Under the pieces are notes generated by a model that worked only from the letters and a program-made list of their open reading frames with translations, did not search any database and was not told the origin of the DNA. The translations under genes were made by a program, and so were the position numbers. Positions 17,700 to 25,294 of a DNA stretch of 64,000 bases are shown piece by piece (position 1 is the first letter of the stretch; each line of letters opens with the position of its first letter). This stretch comes from Bradyrhizobium sp. ISRA430. Lineage in GTDB: Bacteria; Pseudomonadota; Alphaproteobacteria; Rhizobiales; Xanthobacteraceae. The stretch is from NCBI RefSeq assembly GCF_029909975.1, contig NZ_CP094516.1, positions 6,138,001-6,202,000 on the forward strand. The letters are read 5' to 3'.

Positions 17700-17835
17700 A
17701 TGAGTGCACCCGTCCCCCTGTCAGTGATGGGAGCGGGTCTCATCGGCAAGCGGCACATCGAACACGTTCTCGCGCGGCCGGAGGCGATATTGTCGTCGAT
17801 CGTCGATCCGACGCCGGTGGCCCGAGAGTTGGCGG
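17700..17835 (+). pseudogene. Truncated Gfo/Idh/MocA-type oxidoreductase
   Basis: The first 45 codons encode a Rossmann start, SVMGAGLIGKRHIEHVLARP and IVDPTPVARELA, as in Gfo/Idh/MocA dehydrogenases of about 330 residues. The homology stops at about 17835, where repeat L3 begins, and the frame then runs into unrelated sequence ending at 17978. It follows aroQ by 7 bp, so the cluster originally continued into this gene and was cut by insertion or recombination. Confidence 0.75.
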
Positions 17836-17911
17836 TTTCCACGCTGGAGCACGATCCTGTACGATCGCGTTCGCTGGATGATCGGCGCGAAGGGCGCTCG
17901 CGGATTTCTCC
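17836..17911. repeat. Left-end-like repeat L3 at the truncation point
   Basis: The sequence TTTCCACGCTGGAGCACGAT onward matches L2 (8171-8242) with landmarks TGTACGATC, GGATGATCG and CGCGGATTT. It shares an identical 17 nt with L1 (17847-17863 and 2279-2295). It begins exactly where the oxidoreductase gene stops being recognisable. Unlike L1 and L2 it is not preceded by a copy of the tRNA end. Confidence 0.6.
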
Positions 17912-17978
17912 GCTTGGGGTTCAGAGATCGACGACACTGCTCGGCAACCTGCGCCCCCGTGGCGACGGCGAGTCATGA

Positions 17979-18893
17979 TCAAAGCGAATCGGCGAACTCG
18001 ATCATTCGACGGCGCTGATCGGGATCGGGCAACGGGCCACGCATCGCGCCAGCGTTGTCCGTCATGTGGCTGGGATCGCCGGTCCCGGGGATCACGGCGG
18101 TCACACGCGAGTCGGCGAGCAGATATTTCAGGAAGAACTGTCCCCACGAGTTCGCGAACACTCGCGCCCAGTCCGGCAATTCCTTGCCGCGCACCGCCTT
18201 GAACAATCTGCCATTGCCGTAAGGCAAGGCCGTCAACACGCCGGCTCTGATTTCGGCCGCCAGTGGCAGGATGGCTTTTTCAGCCCCGCGGTTGTCGAGT
18301 GAATAGTCGATCTGGACGAAATCAGGTTTCTCCCGTTCCAGCACGGCCTCGAGCGCGGGATAGTCGCGGCGGAACGTCGAAGTGATGCCGACATAGCGGC
18401 ATAGGCCTTGTTTCTTCCACTCCCTGAAGCGTTCGAGAGATTGTTGCTTGCTCCTGACGTTGTGGAGCTGCAGCAGATCAACGCTTGCGGTCTTCAGTCG
18501 AGCCAGGGATCGCTTGAGTTCCCGGGCGTCGGGCGACTCGAGCTTGGTGGCGAGGAAGAGCTTGTCGCGCAGTCCTGCCGTTGCCGTGACCTGGCCCAGC
18601 ACGCTCTCCGCGTCGCCGTAGGTTGACGCCGTGTCGATCAGCCGTCCGCCATTCTTGATCAGCGCCTGCACGATCGCATCGGCCTTGCTGCGGGTCGCTT
18701 CGTTGTTATCATCGAAAACATAGGCGGTGCCTAGTCCAACGGCGGGAATGCGCTCGCCGCTGGTGGGAATCGCACGGGTGAGGGGCTGTGTCTCCGTTTG
18801 GGTTTGGGCAACGGCTCTGGTCGATACCAGAAATCCGCCGGTGAGTGCAGCAAGGTCGCGGCGGGTCACTTGGCGGGTCATTCGGATCGGCAT
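17979..18893 (-). CDS. Aldo/keto reductase with twin-arginine-like leader
   Basis: This 304-residue AKR-fold protein has the catalytic set visible: Asp and Tyr in LIDTASTYGDAE, Lys in ATKLE and His in LQLHN. The N-terminus, VTRRDLAALTGGFLVSTRA, has a twin-arginine motif, a hydrophobic stretch and an Ala-x-Ala-like end, suggesting export. Most AKRs are cytosolic NADPH enzymes. Its start overlaps the upstream transporter gene by 16 nt, so they are one operon. The leader may be a vestigial anchor. Protein localisation has to decide. Confidence 0.82.
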   Translation of the reverse strand: MPIRMTRQVTRRDLAALTGGFLVSTRAVAQTQTETQPLTRAIPTSGERIPAVGLGTAYVFDDNNEATRSKADAIVQALIKNGGRLIDTASTYGDAESVLGQVTATAGLRDKLFLATKLESPDARELKRSLARLKTASVDLLQLHNVRSKQQSLERFREWKKQGLCRYVGITSTFRRDYPALEAVLEREKPDFVQIDYSLDNRGAEKAILPLAAEIRAGVLTALPYGNGRLFKAVRGKELPDWARVFANSWGQFFLKYLLADSRVTAVIPGTGDPSHMTDNAGAMRGPLPDPDQRRRMIEFADSL

Positions 18894-20188
18894 GCCGGCG
18901 CTCCTTCGTCATCTGCTTTCGTCGAAAGACGCTCCTGCGTTCGCCCCAGCGCGGTCGAGAGAAGGACCCAGCCCGCTGCGATCGGCAGCGCGCAGAGCGC
19001 GATGGCGCCAAGCTTGAGTCCCAGCGCCTGCAGGCTGTGATAGACCCAGCCATACAGCGCGTCGGAGCCGCGGTAGATCACCACGTCGATCAGGTTCTTG
19101 GCCTTGTACTTTTCCTCGCGTCCAACCACGGTGAAGAAGACCTGCCGCGCCGGATTTGCGATTGCAAAATTCATCCAGCGCTGTGCGACCTGGAGTGCCA
19201 CCACGACCGACAGGCTCGGCGCAATCGCCAGCGCGCCGAAGCCCACGACATAGATGGCGGGCAAAGCCGCGGCCGAAATGCCAGTGCCGAAGCGCTCGAG
19301 GAATGCGGCGGTGGCGAAAACCTGTGTTGCCAGGCTCAAGAGGCCCACCGCGAGATCGATAGCTGCAAACAGGCGGGTTTGCGCTGCCGCGTCGTGCATC
19401 GTTGCCGACACGATGTTGGCCTGCGCGAAATACGCAATCGTCGCGCCAAACGAAAGCAAGCTGACCCAGCCGGCCACACCCACGAGATAGGGCGAGCGTA
19501 TCAGTTCGGACAAGCCTGCGAACGCGCTGCCGCCAATGCGCTGCTGTGGAGCATCTACTTCCGCCGGTGGTTCGGCCACGCGCTCAATTCGCTGAACGCA
19601 GAGCACAGCCAGTTCAAGCAAGATGGCGGCCGCGATCAAGAGGTTGATCGGACCGAGCGGCCCGGACAGCCAGATCGTGATGATGGGACCCAGAAGCCCG
19701 CCAGCCGTCCCTCCAGCACCGATGAACCCGAACAGGCGCTTGCCCTGCTCCGACGTAAAGAGATCAGCCATGAACGACCAGAACACCGCGACCGCAAACA
19801 GGTTGAAGACGCTGACCCAGACGAAGAACACGCGCGCCACGATAACTTTTTCGACGTCCAGGAACAGCAACAGCCAAAACAGAAGGAGGTTGGCGACGAA
19901 GAAGTGGTAGACGATCGGAATAAACCTGATCCGCGGCAACCTCGCCACCAGCGCTCCGTAGATCGGTTGTGCGACGAGCAGGCTGACAAAGGTGGCCGTG
20001 AACAGCCAGGGCAGGTTTTTGGTCCCGCCCGCAATGCCCATCTGATCGCGCAGCGGACGCAGCACGTAGTATGCGGCGAGCAAGGTGAAGAAATACGCGA
20101 ACGACCACAGCGCCGTTTGCCGCTCTCGCGCGGTACCGGGCACCGTGCGCTGCAGCCAGTCGCCGAGAGCCGCTGCGGAAGCCATCAT
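18878..20188 (-). CDS. Nucleotide-translocase-like (Npt/TlcA family) MFS transporter
   Basis: This 436-residue, about 12-helix protein resembles the ATP/ADP translocase-like group within the MFS: YFFTLLAAYYVLRPLRDQMG near the start, FWSFMADLFTSEQGKRLFGFIGAGGTAGG in the middle, and KYKAKNLIDVVIYRGSDALYGW near the end. Members exchange nucleotides in intracellular bacteria, but most free-living homologs are uncharacterised. It sits between two oxidoreductases with export-like leaders and overlaps both, by 4 nt upstream and 16 nt downstream. Confidence 0.78.
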   Translation of the reverse strand: MMASAAALGDWLQRTVPGTARERQTALWSFAYFFTLLAAYYVLRPLRDQMGIAGGTKNLPWLFTATFVSLLVAQPIYGALVARLPRIRFIPIVYHFFVANLLLFWLLLFLDVEKVIVARVFFVWVSVFNLFAVAVFWSFMADLFTSEQGKRLFGFIGAGGTAGGLLGPIITIWLSGPLGPINLLIAAAILLELAVLCVQRIERVAEPPAEVDAPQQRIGGSAFAGLSELIRSPYLVGVAGWVSLLSFGATIAYFAQANIVSATMHDAAAQTRLFAAIDLAVGLLSLATQVFATAAFLERFGTGISAAALPAIYVVGFGALAIAPSLSVVVALQVAQRWMNFAIANPARQVFFTVVGREEKYKAKNLIDVVIYRGSDALYGWVYHSLQALGLKLGAIALCALPIAAGWVLLSTALGRTQERLSTKADDEGAPACRSE

Positions 20189-20934
20189 GGTGCCAGCGAC
20201 AGCTTCTGCCTGAGCTCCGCGGCGCTCACATTCTGACCATATCCCGGCGCGCCGCGCTGAAAGCGGCTCGCATCGGCCAGTTTGCCGACCTCCACCGGAT
20301 CAAAGCCGGCGTCGCGCACCAGTTGCGCTGCGACCTGGACTGCCTCCTGATCATCGCCCGCAATCGGCACCGCGAGCCTGGGGGCGGGCCGCTTCGCTTC
20401 CTGTTCAAAGATCCTGTAGTTGAGCGTGTTGAAGGCGCGCACCAGCCTCGCGCCGGGCAGATACTTCTGCGATGTAACACCGATGCCGCTGCGCTCGACC
20501 TCGTCGGCAATGGCGCCGTCGCGGCTGGCCACGGCGTTGTTGGCATCGAGCACGATCTTCCCCGCCAGCGATTTGCCGTAATCCCTGCTGATCTGCGGCA
20601 GCGCGCCGTAAGGCACGGCAATGAAGACGACATCGCCAAATGCAATGGCCTGATCGACTGTGCCGGCCTGTGCAAGTGGGCCGAGGCGCGCGACGAGGTC
20701 CCGCAACTCCTCCGGATGACGCGATGAAAAGAAGACGGGATGGCCTGCCCCGATCCAAAGGCTGCCGATCGTGCTGCCGACGTGACCCGCGCCGATAATG
20801 CCGATTTTCATCTTCGGACCAGCAGCGTCCTGACCCGATGCGGTCGTCGGTCGGAGCGCCGCCTGGAGGATCAGCGCTCCTGCAGCGCCCAACAGTCCGC
20901 GGCGACCGCGATCAATAGTGACATGCTTGAACAT
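20185..20934 (-). CDS. NADPH-dependent F420 reductase-like oxidoreductase with twin-arginine-like leader
   Basis: I chose ATG 20934 (249 residues). The leader contains RGRRGLLGAAGALILQAAL and ends near TASG. The Rossmann domain begins MKIGIIGAGHVGSTIGSLW, with SSRHPEEL after the second strand suggesting NADP binding, and FNTLNYRIF and PIAGDDQEAV further on. These match the NADPH-F420 reductase-like domain, often an NADP-binding protein without F420. It is the first gene of the three-gene operon. Confidence 0.8.
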   Translation of the reverse strand: MFKHVTIDRGRRGLLGAAGALILQAALRPTTASGQDAAGPKMKIGIIGAGHVGSTIGSLWIGAGHPVFFSSRHPEELRDLVARLGPLAQAGTVDQAIAFGDVVFIAVPYGALPQISRDYGKSLAGKIVLDANNAVASRDGAIADEVERSGIGVTSQKYLPGARLVRAFNTLNYRIFEQEAKRPAPRLAVPIAGDDQEAVQVAAQLVRDAGFDPVEVGKLADASRFQRGAPGYGQNVSAAELRQKLSLAP

Positions 20935-21090
20935 CAGCACACCAGTCGCAAATGACAGCAAACTCGTCGCTAACGTTTCACAGCGCGAAACGTGACATAA
21001 ACTAGCCGTCAGGTATTGGCGGCTCGCGCAGAGTTGATCATTTGCCCCGGATTTCGAACGCTTGCCGCTACTGGCTAGCGGCCGGCGGAT

Positions 21091-21396
21091 CTATCTGGGG
21101 CGGCTCGAGGGAGCGGCATTCGTCTTCGGTTCGGGAATAGGTGGCACGTCATCCTTTACGCTGCACTGTTTGACATAGGACTCTTCCGTCATATCGCGTT
21201 TCATCATCGCTTCCCGATCGGCCCTCCACTCCTCCTCGCAATCCTCAACTGTCTTCGAGCTCTGTCCGTCTGTCTTGTCGGGTGCGGATCTGGGAGCAGT
21301 AGCCGGGTTTGGCTTGGCAGTCTCCGCAAGTGCGGTGCAGTGCAGGATCGTTATCCCAGCAAGTGCGCAAGAGATCAAAAGAAGGTGCCTTTTCAC
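21091..21396 (-). CDS. Small exported hypothetical protein
   Basis: This 101-residue protein has a leader HLLLISCALAGITILHCTAL and a likely cleavage after ALA. The mature part is Pro/Thr/Ser-rich at both ends, with a central helix CEEEWRADREAMMKRDMTEE and a second Cys in VKQC. Small exported proteins of this form are common in rhizobia and have no known function. It is not clearly part of the operon ending at 17979. Confidence 0.65.
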   Translation of the reverse strand: MKRHLLLISCALAGITILHCTALAETAKPNPATAPRSAPDKTDGQSSKTVEDCEEEWRADREAMMKRDMTEESYVKQCSVKDDVPPIPEPKTNAAPSSRPR

Positions 21397-21844
21397 CCTT
21401 CGACTCCTGTCGCCGTATCGCGAAGAACTTTCCTAAACGCTGGGCCAGTCGTGATATCGCCCAAAGCCAATTCGAACTTTTCGCGCCTGTTCCTCCAACG
21501 AACTGTCAGTTGCTGAAACTTGATCGATATTTCTTCATGGCCCACTTCCGACCAAACCAATTTGGACTCGCGTCGGCTCGTTGGGCCAGACCGCGACTGG
21601 TCTATAGGGGGCGGGATCGCGCCCGCTGAGTTAGTTGGCAACCGGCGCCGCGTCTCCGCTTACGTGTTGGAGGTGCTGGTCCAACACCGTCGTGGATCTT
21701 CCGCTTATGCAATGAACCTCGGAATTTCCTGATCGATCAATCGCAAGAAGCGTGTGTTGCGTGCCTCCGCAACCACCGATACTTGTGATATCGGCGCAGG
21801 CGACCCGGAAGGCTCTCCTTTTGCGCTTTGGGAACCAGTTTGCA

Positions 21845-22039
21845 GCGGGTTCAGGCAGGCCATAAGGATGCTTCCCAGCGAGCTGGGCCGCGAGCCAATA
21901 ACGAGCCAATAATAAGGCGGGCTCTCGCGATTGTGGATTTCGCGATGCAGCGAACCTCCACCACCGTGCCAAGCGCTCGCCACCCTGCGAAGGACCAAAC
22001 AGTCGTTCGTCGTGTCCGTAATTGCGTATGATATTCCCT
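21845..22039. repeat. Right-end repeat block R2
   Basis: Related to R1 (7973-8148) along its length, ending in ATTGCGTATGATATTCCCT before the tRNA-end copy. R2 is slightly longer because of an internal duplication: GAGCCAATAA is repeated at about 21892-21912. The similarity of two blocks 14 kb apart, both ending in the same tRNA fragment, suggests the right ends of two related integrated elements. Confidence 0.7.
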
Positions 22040-22051
22040 CCCTGGGCACCA
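22040..22051 (+). other. Third copy of the tRNA-Phe 3' end (attachment-like core)
   Basis: CCCTGGGCACCA is identical to 2246-2257. It is preceded by R2 but, unlike the copy at 8149, is not followed by left-end-like sequence, so it may be the distal boundary of the array. Confidence 0.68.
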
Positions 22052-22337
22052 TTCCGCTGATTTTGCCCAATCTTCTGGCGCGCAACGGCGGAGCTCCGCC
22101 GGTGACGCCGCTCCCGCCCATCGAGGCAGCGTCTCACTGTACGCCCCGGGCGGCGGCTGATATGCTTTTTTCATTGGGACAGTAGATTGCAGTCCGCACG
22201 ACAGACTTCGCGAGCTGGCTTTTCTGATCGACGATCGATCGCGCTCGCAGTTTCCTGGCTAAACGAATTCAACGCTCAACGTCATTGTTACAATTATCAA
22301 GCGGCTGCCTCGTCCTGCTCATATTGGGAGATGTGCC

Positions 22338-22970
22338 ATGGCTGCACCGGACTGGCGTCTCGAAGGCGAATGGATCAAGAATTGCAATTGTGCATTTGGC
22401 TGTCCCTGCGATTTCAATGCCCGGCCGACGCACGGCTTTTGCAAAGGGCTGGTCGGCATGAGGATCACCAAAGGGCATTTCGAGGGCACCAAGCTCGACG
22501 GCCTCTGTTTCGCGGCCACGGTCGACTTCCCGGGAGCGCTGCATGAAGGCAACGGGAAGATGCAGCCCATCATCGATGAGCGCGCGAGCCCAGAGCAGCG
22601 CCAGGCGCTGTTCAACATTTTCTCCGGCAAGTATTCGGCCGAAGGCACGCTGTTCCAGATTCTCAGCCTGATCGTGACCACCGTTCACGATCCGCTGTTT
22701 GTGCCGTTCGAATTTTCCTTCGACAAGAACGGACGCGTCGCGAGGCTCGTCGCCAAGGGCGTGCTGGAGACGGAGGTCGAGCCGATCAAGAATCCGGTGA
22801 CGGGCGCTCCTCATCGAATTCAGGTCGTGATGCCCGAAGGCTTCGAACACCGCGGCGCCGAGGTCGCCTCTGCCAACATCAGCTCGACCGGCGCGATCAA
22901 GTTCGAAACGAAGGGCACGCACAGCTCGCTCGCCACCATCGCGCAGACGCCGGAGGGTGTTGCCGCCTGA
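22338..22970 (+). CDS. DUF1326 protein
   Basis: This 210-residue protein has the Cys-rich start of DUF1326: EWIKNCNCAFGCPCDFNARP, then GFCKG, giving five closely spaced cysteines that may bind a metal. No signal peptide is visible, so it is probably cytosolic. Function is unknown. It is followed by a DUF2182 membrane gene, its usual partner, and the stop lies 49 bp before the chosen start of that gene. Confidence 0.85.
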   Translation: MAAPDWRLEGEWIKNCNCAFGCPCDFNARPTHGFCKGLVGMRITKGHFEGTKLDGLCFAATVDFPGALHEGNGKMQPIIDERASPEQRQALFNIFSGKYSAEGTLFQILSLIVTTVHDPLFVPFEFSFDKNGRVARLVAKGVLETEVEPIKNPVTGAPHRIQVVMPEGFEHRGAEVASANISSTGAIKFETKGTHSSLATIAQTPEGVAA

Positions 22971-23019
22971 TCGGCTGAATTCGCTGTCCGATTTGCCGCG
23001 CTGTCAGTCAGGTGGCCTC

Positions 23020-23796
23020 ATGACCGAGCTGAGACTGCTCGAACACGTGCTGCGCCGCGATCGCCTGGTCGTTGCGATCGGGCTTGTCGCGGTGGTGGCG
23101 CTGGCCTGGACCTACCTGGCCGTCGGCGCCGGCATGGATATCGAGATGATGGCCGAGATGCCGGACATGGAGCCGATGCCATGGACGCCTGTCTATGCCG
23201 CGCTCTTGTTCGCCATGTGGTGGGTGATGATGATCGCGATGATGGTGCCGAGTGCGGCGCCCACCGTGCTGTTGTACGCGGCCGTCAAGCGCAAGGAGCG
23301 CACCCCCTCTGCTGCAATCGAAGCCTGGGTCTTTCTCGCCGGCTATCTCGCGATATGGGCCGGGTTCAGCCTCGTTGCTGTCCTGGCACAATGGCTGCTC
23401 GAGCACGCCGGGCTCCTGTCAATGGCGATGGCAAGCACAAGCGCGGTGTTGGGCGGCGTCATCCTGCTGGCCGCAGGGCTCTACCAGTTCACGCCGCTCA
23501 AGGCCGCCTGCCTTCGCTACTGTCAGAGCCCGCTATTGTTCCTCAGCCAGCACTGGCGCCCCGGCGCGATGGGCGCGTTCGGCATGGGGATTCGCCACGG
23601 CGGCTATTGTGCCGGCTGCTGCTGGTTTCTGATGGCTCTGCTGTTCGTCAGCGGCGTGATGAATCTGATCTGGATCATCGGCATTGCGCTCTATGTCGCC
23701 TGCGAGAAATTGCTGCCGCTCGGCCGCAGGCTGAGCCAGGCGGCCGGCGTGGCCCTCATCCTGTCCGGCGCGGTCGCGCTTGCGCGCGGGATGTGA
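23020..23796 (+). CDS. DUF2182 integral membrane protein
   Basis: I chose ATG 23020 (AGGTGG 5 bp upstream), giving 258 residues. The protein has about six to seven hydrophobic helices, a Met-rich segment (MDIEMMAEMPDMEPMPW), WWVMMIAMMVPSAAP, and the motif GGYCAGCCWFLM with three cysteines in or near a helix. The Met and Cys clusters suggest metal binding or transfer, possibly with the Cys-rich DUF1326 protein. That is inference from residues and pairing. Confidence 0.85.
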   Translation: MTELRLLEHVLRRDRLVVAIGLVAVVALAWTYLAVGAGMDIEMMAEMPDMEPMPWTPVYAALLFAMWWVMMIAMMVPSAAPTVLLYAAVKRKERTPSAAIEAWVFLAGYLAIWAGFSLVAVLAQWLLEHAGLLSMAMASTSAVLGGVILLAAGLYQFTPLKAACLRYCQSPLLFLSQHWRPGAMGAFGMGIRHGGYCAGCCWFLMALLFVSGVMNLIWIIGIALYVACEKLLPLGRRLSQAAGVALILSGAVALARGM

Positions 23797-23945
23797 GATG
23801 CGAAAGGACGCGGCATCAACCGGATCGACTGCCATTGCGGCGGTTTCAGTGATTGAGAGGGGGTGACGTCACGAATTTGAGAACGCGAGCATTTTGAAAA
23901 TTCATCGAGCAACCCATCGCATTCCATTTCCCAAGGAGCAGGTTC

Positions 23946-24344
23946 ATGGCATCCAATCTTGAGATTGCAAAAAGGGGCTACGAGCTTTTCCAGCAGGGCG
24001 ACATTCCGACCCTCGTCAACGACCTTATCGATGACGGCTGCACCTGGATAACACCCGGTCCGAGGGACAAGTTGCTGTGGGCTGGTCATTTCAAGGGCAA
24101 GCAGGAGATTGCCGGCTTCTTCGCGAAGGTCGCCGAGAATGTCGACTTCAGCGAGTTTGCGCCGCGCGAAATGATCGAGCAGGGCGATACCGTCGTTGTG
24201 CTCGGCGTATCGTCCGGGCGAATGAAAAAGACGGGCAAGGTCAGCAAGAACGAATGGGCCCATGTGCTGAAATACAGCCAGGGAAAGCTGGTGTTTTTCC
24301 AGGAATATTACGACACCGCTGCGGAAGTCGCCGCAATGTCGTAA
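23946..24344 (+). CDS. SnoaL-like / ketosteroid isomerase-fold protein
   Basis: This 132-residue protein has the cone-shaped NTF2-like fold pattern: the N-terminal helix LEIAKRGYELFQQGDIPTL, then WITPGP, the GKQEIAGFFAKVAE helix, and FFQEYYDTA at the end. The fold serves many small-molecule isomerases, hydrolases and binding proteins. No specific reaction can be named. It is preceded by AAGGAGCAGG and stands alone. Confidence 0.78.
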   Translation: MASNLEIAKRGYELFQQGDIPTLVNDLIDDGCTWITPGPRDKLLWAGHFKGKQEIAGFFAKVAENVDFSEFAPREMIEQGDTVVVLGVSSGRMKKTGKVSKNEWAHVLKYSQGKLVFFQEYYDTAAEVAAMS

Positions 24345-24361
24345 CATGCGGCGAGATCGGA

Positions 24362-24379
24362 GGGCGCCGCGTGGCGCCC
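24362..24379 (+). terminator. Possible terminator after the SnoaL gene
   Basis: Inverted repeat GGGCGCC-GCGT-GGCGCCC, 18 bp after the stop, followed by a pyrimidine-rich CTTCGGTTTCCC. The T tract is weak. Confidence 0.4.
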
Positions 24380-24541
24380 CTTCGGTTTCCCAGGACGTGT
24401 GCTCCCAAATCGGGGATGTCTGCCTTCGAAGGCCAAGCGGAGATGCGGCTCCGATCACGGAATGTCGCCTTGTGGACCCTGAGCGGCCATGCACACGAAT
24501 GGCGCGTCGTCGCGCGCCATCCGCTCCTACCATCAACTCTT

Positions 24542-24575
24542 GCAAAAGAAACGGACCTTAAGCCTTCAGGTCCGT
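24542..24575 (-). terminator. Rho-independent terminator overlapping the cupin-like gene end
   Basis: On the minus strand the hairpin ACGGACCT-(9 nt)-AGGTCCGT is followed by TTTCTTTTGC. The stem includes the stop codon region of the gene at 24558-24965, so termination is very tight. Confidence 0.6.
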
Positions 24576-24965
24576 GATCCGCATAATCGCGACCACACTC
24601 CCGTCGTTGTGCGCCTGTTCTTTTGTTTCCTTGTTGCAGGTCCAGACAAAGTTCTTCTTGCCCGTAAAAGTCTTTCCGTCCTGCTCAAGCCGAAGCTCCC
24701 CTTCGGTGATGTGGCAGACCATGGCATTCATCATCGGAGGCCCCATGGTCTTCGACCCCGGCTGTATAATGATATCGCGCATTGAGACGGTCTTAAAACC
24801 TGGGATCAGGGATGGTGTCTCGCCTTCATATTCACGCACCACGACACCTGGCCAAGGCGTCGTATCCTTGTAGCCTGTGGCTTGAGCGGCGGCTGGCTTG
24901 ATCATGGCAGCCGAAGCTGCTGCCAACCCGATTCCCAGTGCGGATCTTCGATCGACTTTGGTCAT
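24558..24965 (-). CDS. Exported cupin-like protein with twin-arginine-like leader
   Basis: I chose ATG 24965 (GGGAGA upstream), giving 135 residues. The leader VDRRSALGIGLAAASAAMIK ends near AQA. The mature part resembles a small cupin: MRDIIIQPGSKTMGPPM, then CHITEGELRLEQDGKTF and VVAIMRITDL. The usual double-His metal motif is absent, so a catalytic role is doubtful. No functional neighbour. Confidence 0.65.
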   Translation of the reverse strand: MTKVDRRSALGIGLAAASAAMIKPAAAQATGYKDTTPWPGVVVREYEGETPSLIPGFKTVSMRDIIIQPGSKTMGPPMMNAMVCHITEGELRLEQDGKTFTGKKNFVWTCNKETKEQAHNDGSVVAIMRITDLKA

Positions 24966-25294
24966 CGCTTTTCTCCCGACATACCGAACAAGCCGCTGCA
25001 AAAGCAGCGCGCAAAGTTCGTGGTGAACGGTGGTGCGAAACCGAAAAAAGAAACGGTCTCTAGGAGAGCGTGCCTGCCGATAGCACCAGTGCTGCTCGTT
25101 TGCCCGGACGGTGATGTCGGCACGTCCCGCTTCAAGGGCCGTGACATTCTACGTCACCTGATGCATTCGGGAAACAAGCGGGTCGCACGAGAACACTGCG
25201 CCCCTTTGGAAGGTACGGAATTGCCCCCAAAGCGCACATTGACCCGGCATGGATCGACAATACACTTCCGGTAGTTCAATCCCGGAGCGATGTC

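Larger units (their letters stand above)
21397..22337. other. Gene-poor stretch around R2
   Basis: About 940 bp without a gene I can support. Open frames here have no family features and overlap each other. The recognisable content is repeat R2 (21845-22039), the third tRNA-Phe end copy (22040-22051), and the leader region of the DUF1326 gene. Confidence 0.6.

Noticed and set aside
18845..20236. 463-codon plus-strand frame opposite the nucleotide-translocase-like gene
   Set aside because: Antisense shadow with Arg/Gln/His-rich composition and no ribosome site. The minus-strand gene has membrane helices and family motifs.
21631..22137. 168-codon minus-strand frame in the R2 region
   Set aside because: It crosses repeat R2 and the tRNA-end copy, has overlapping rival frames, and shows no family or leader.
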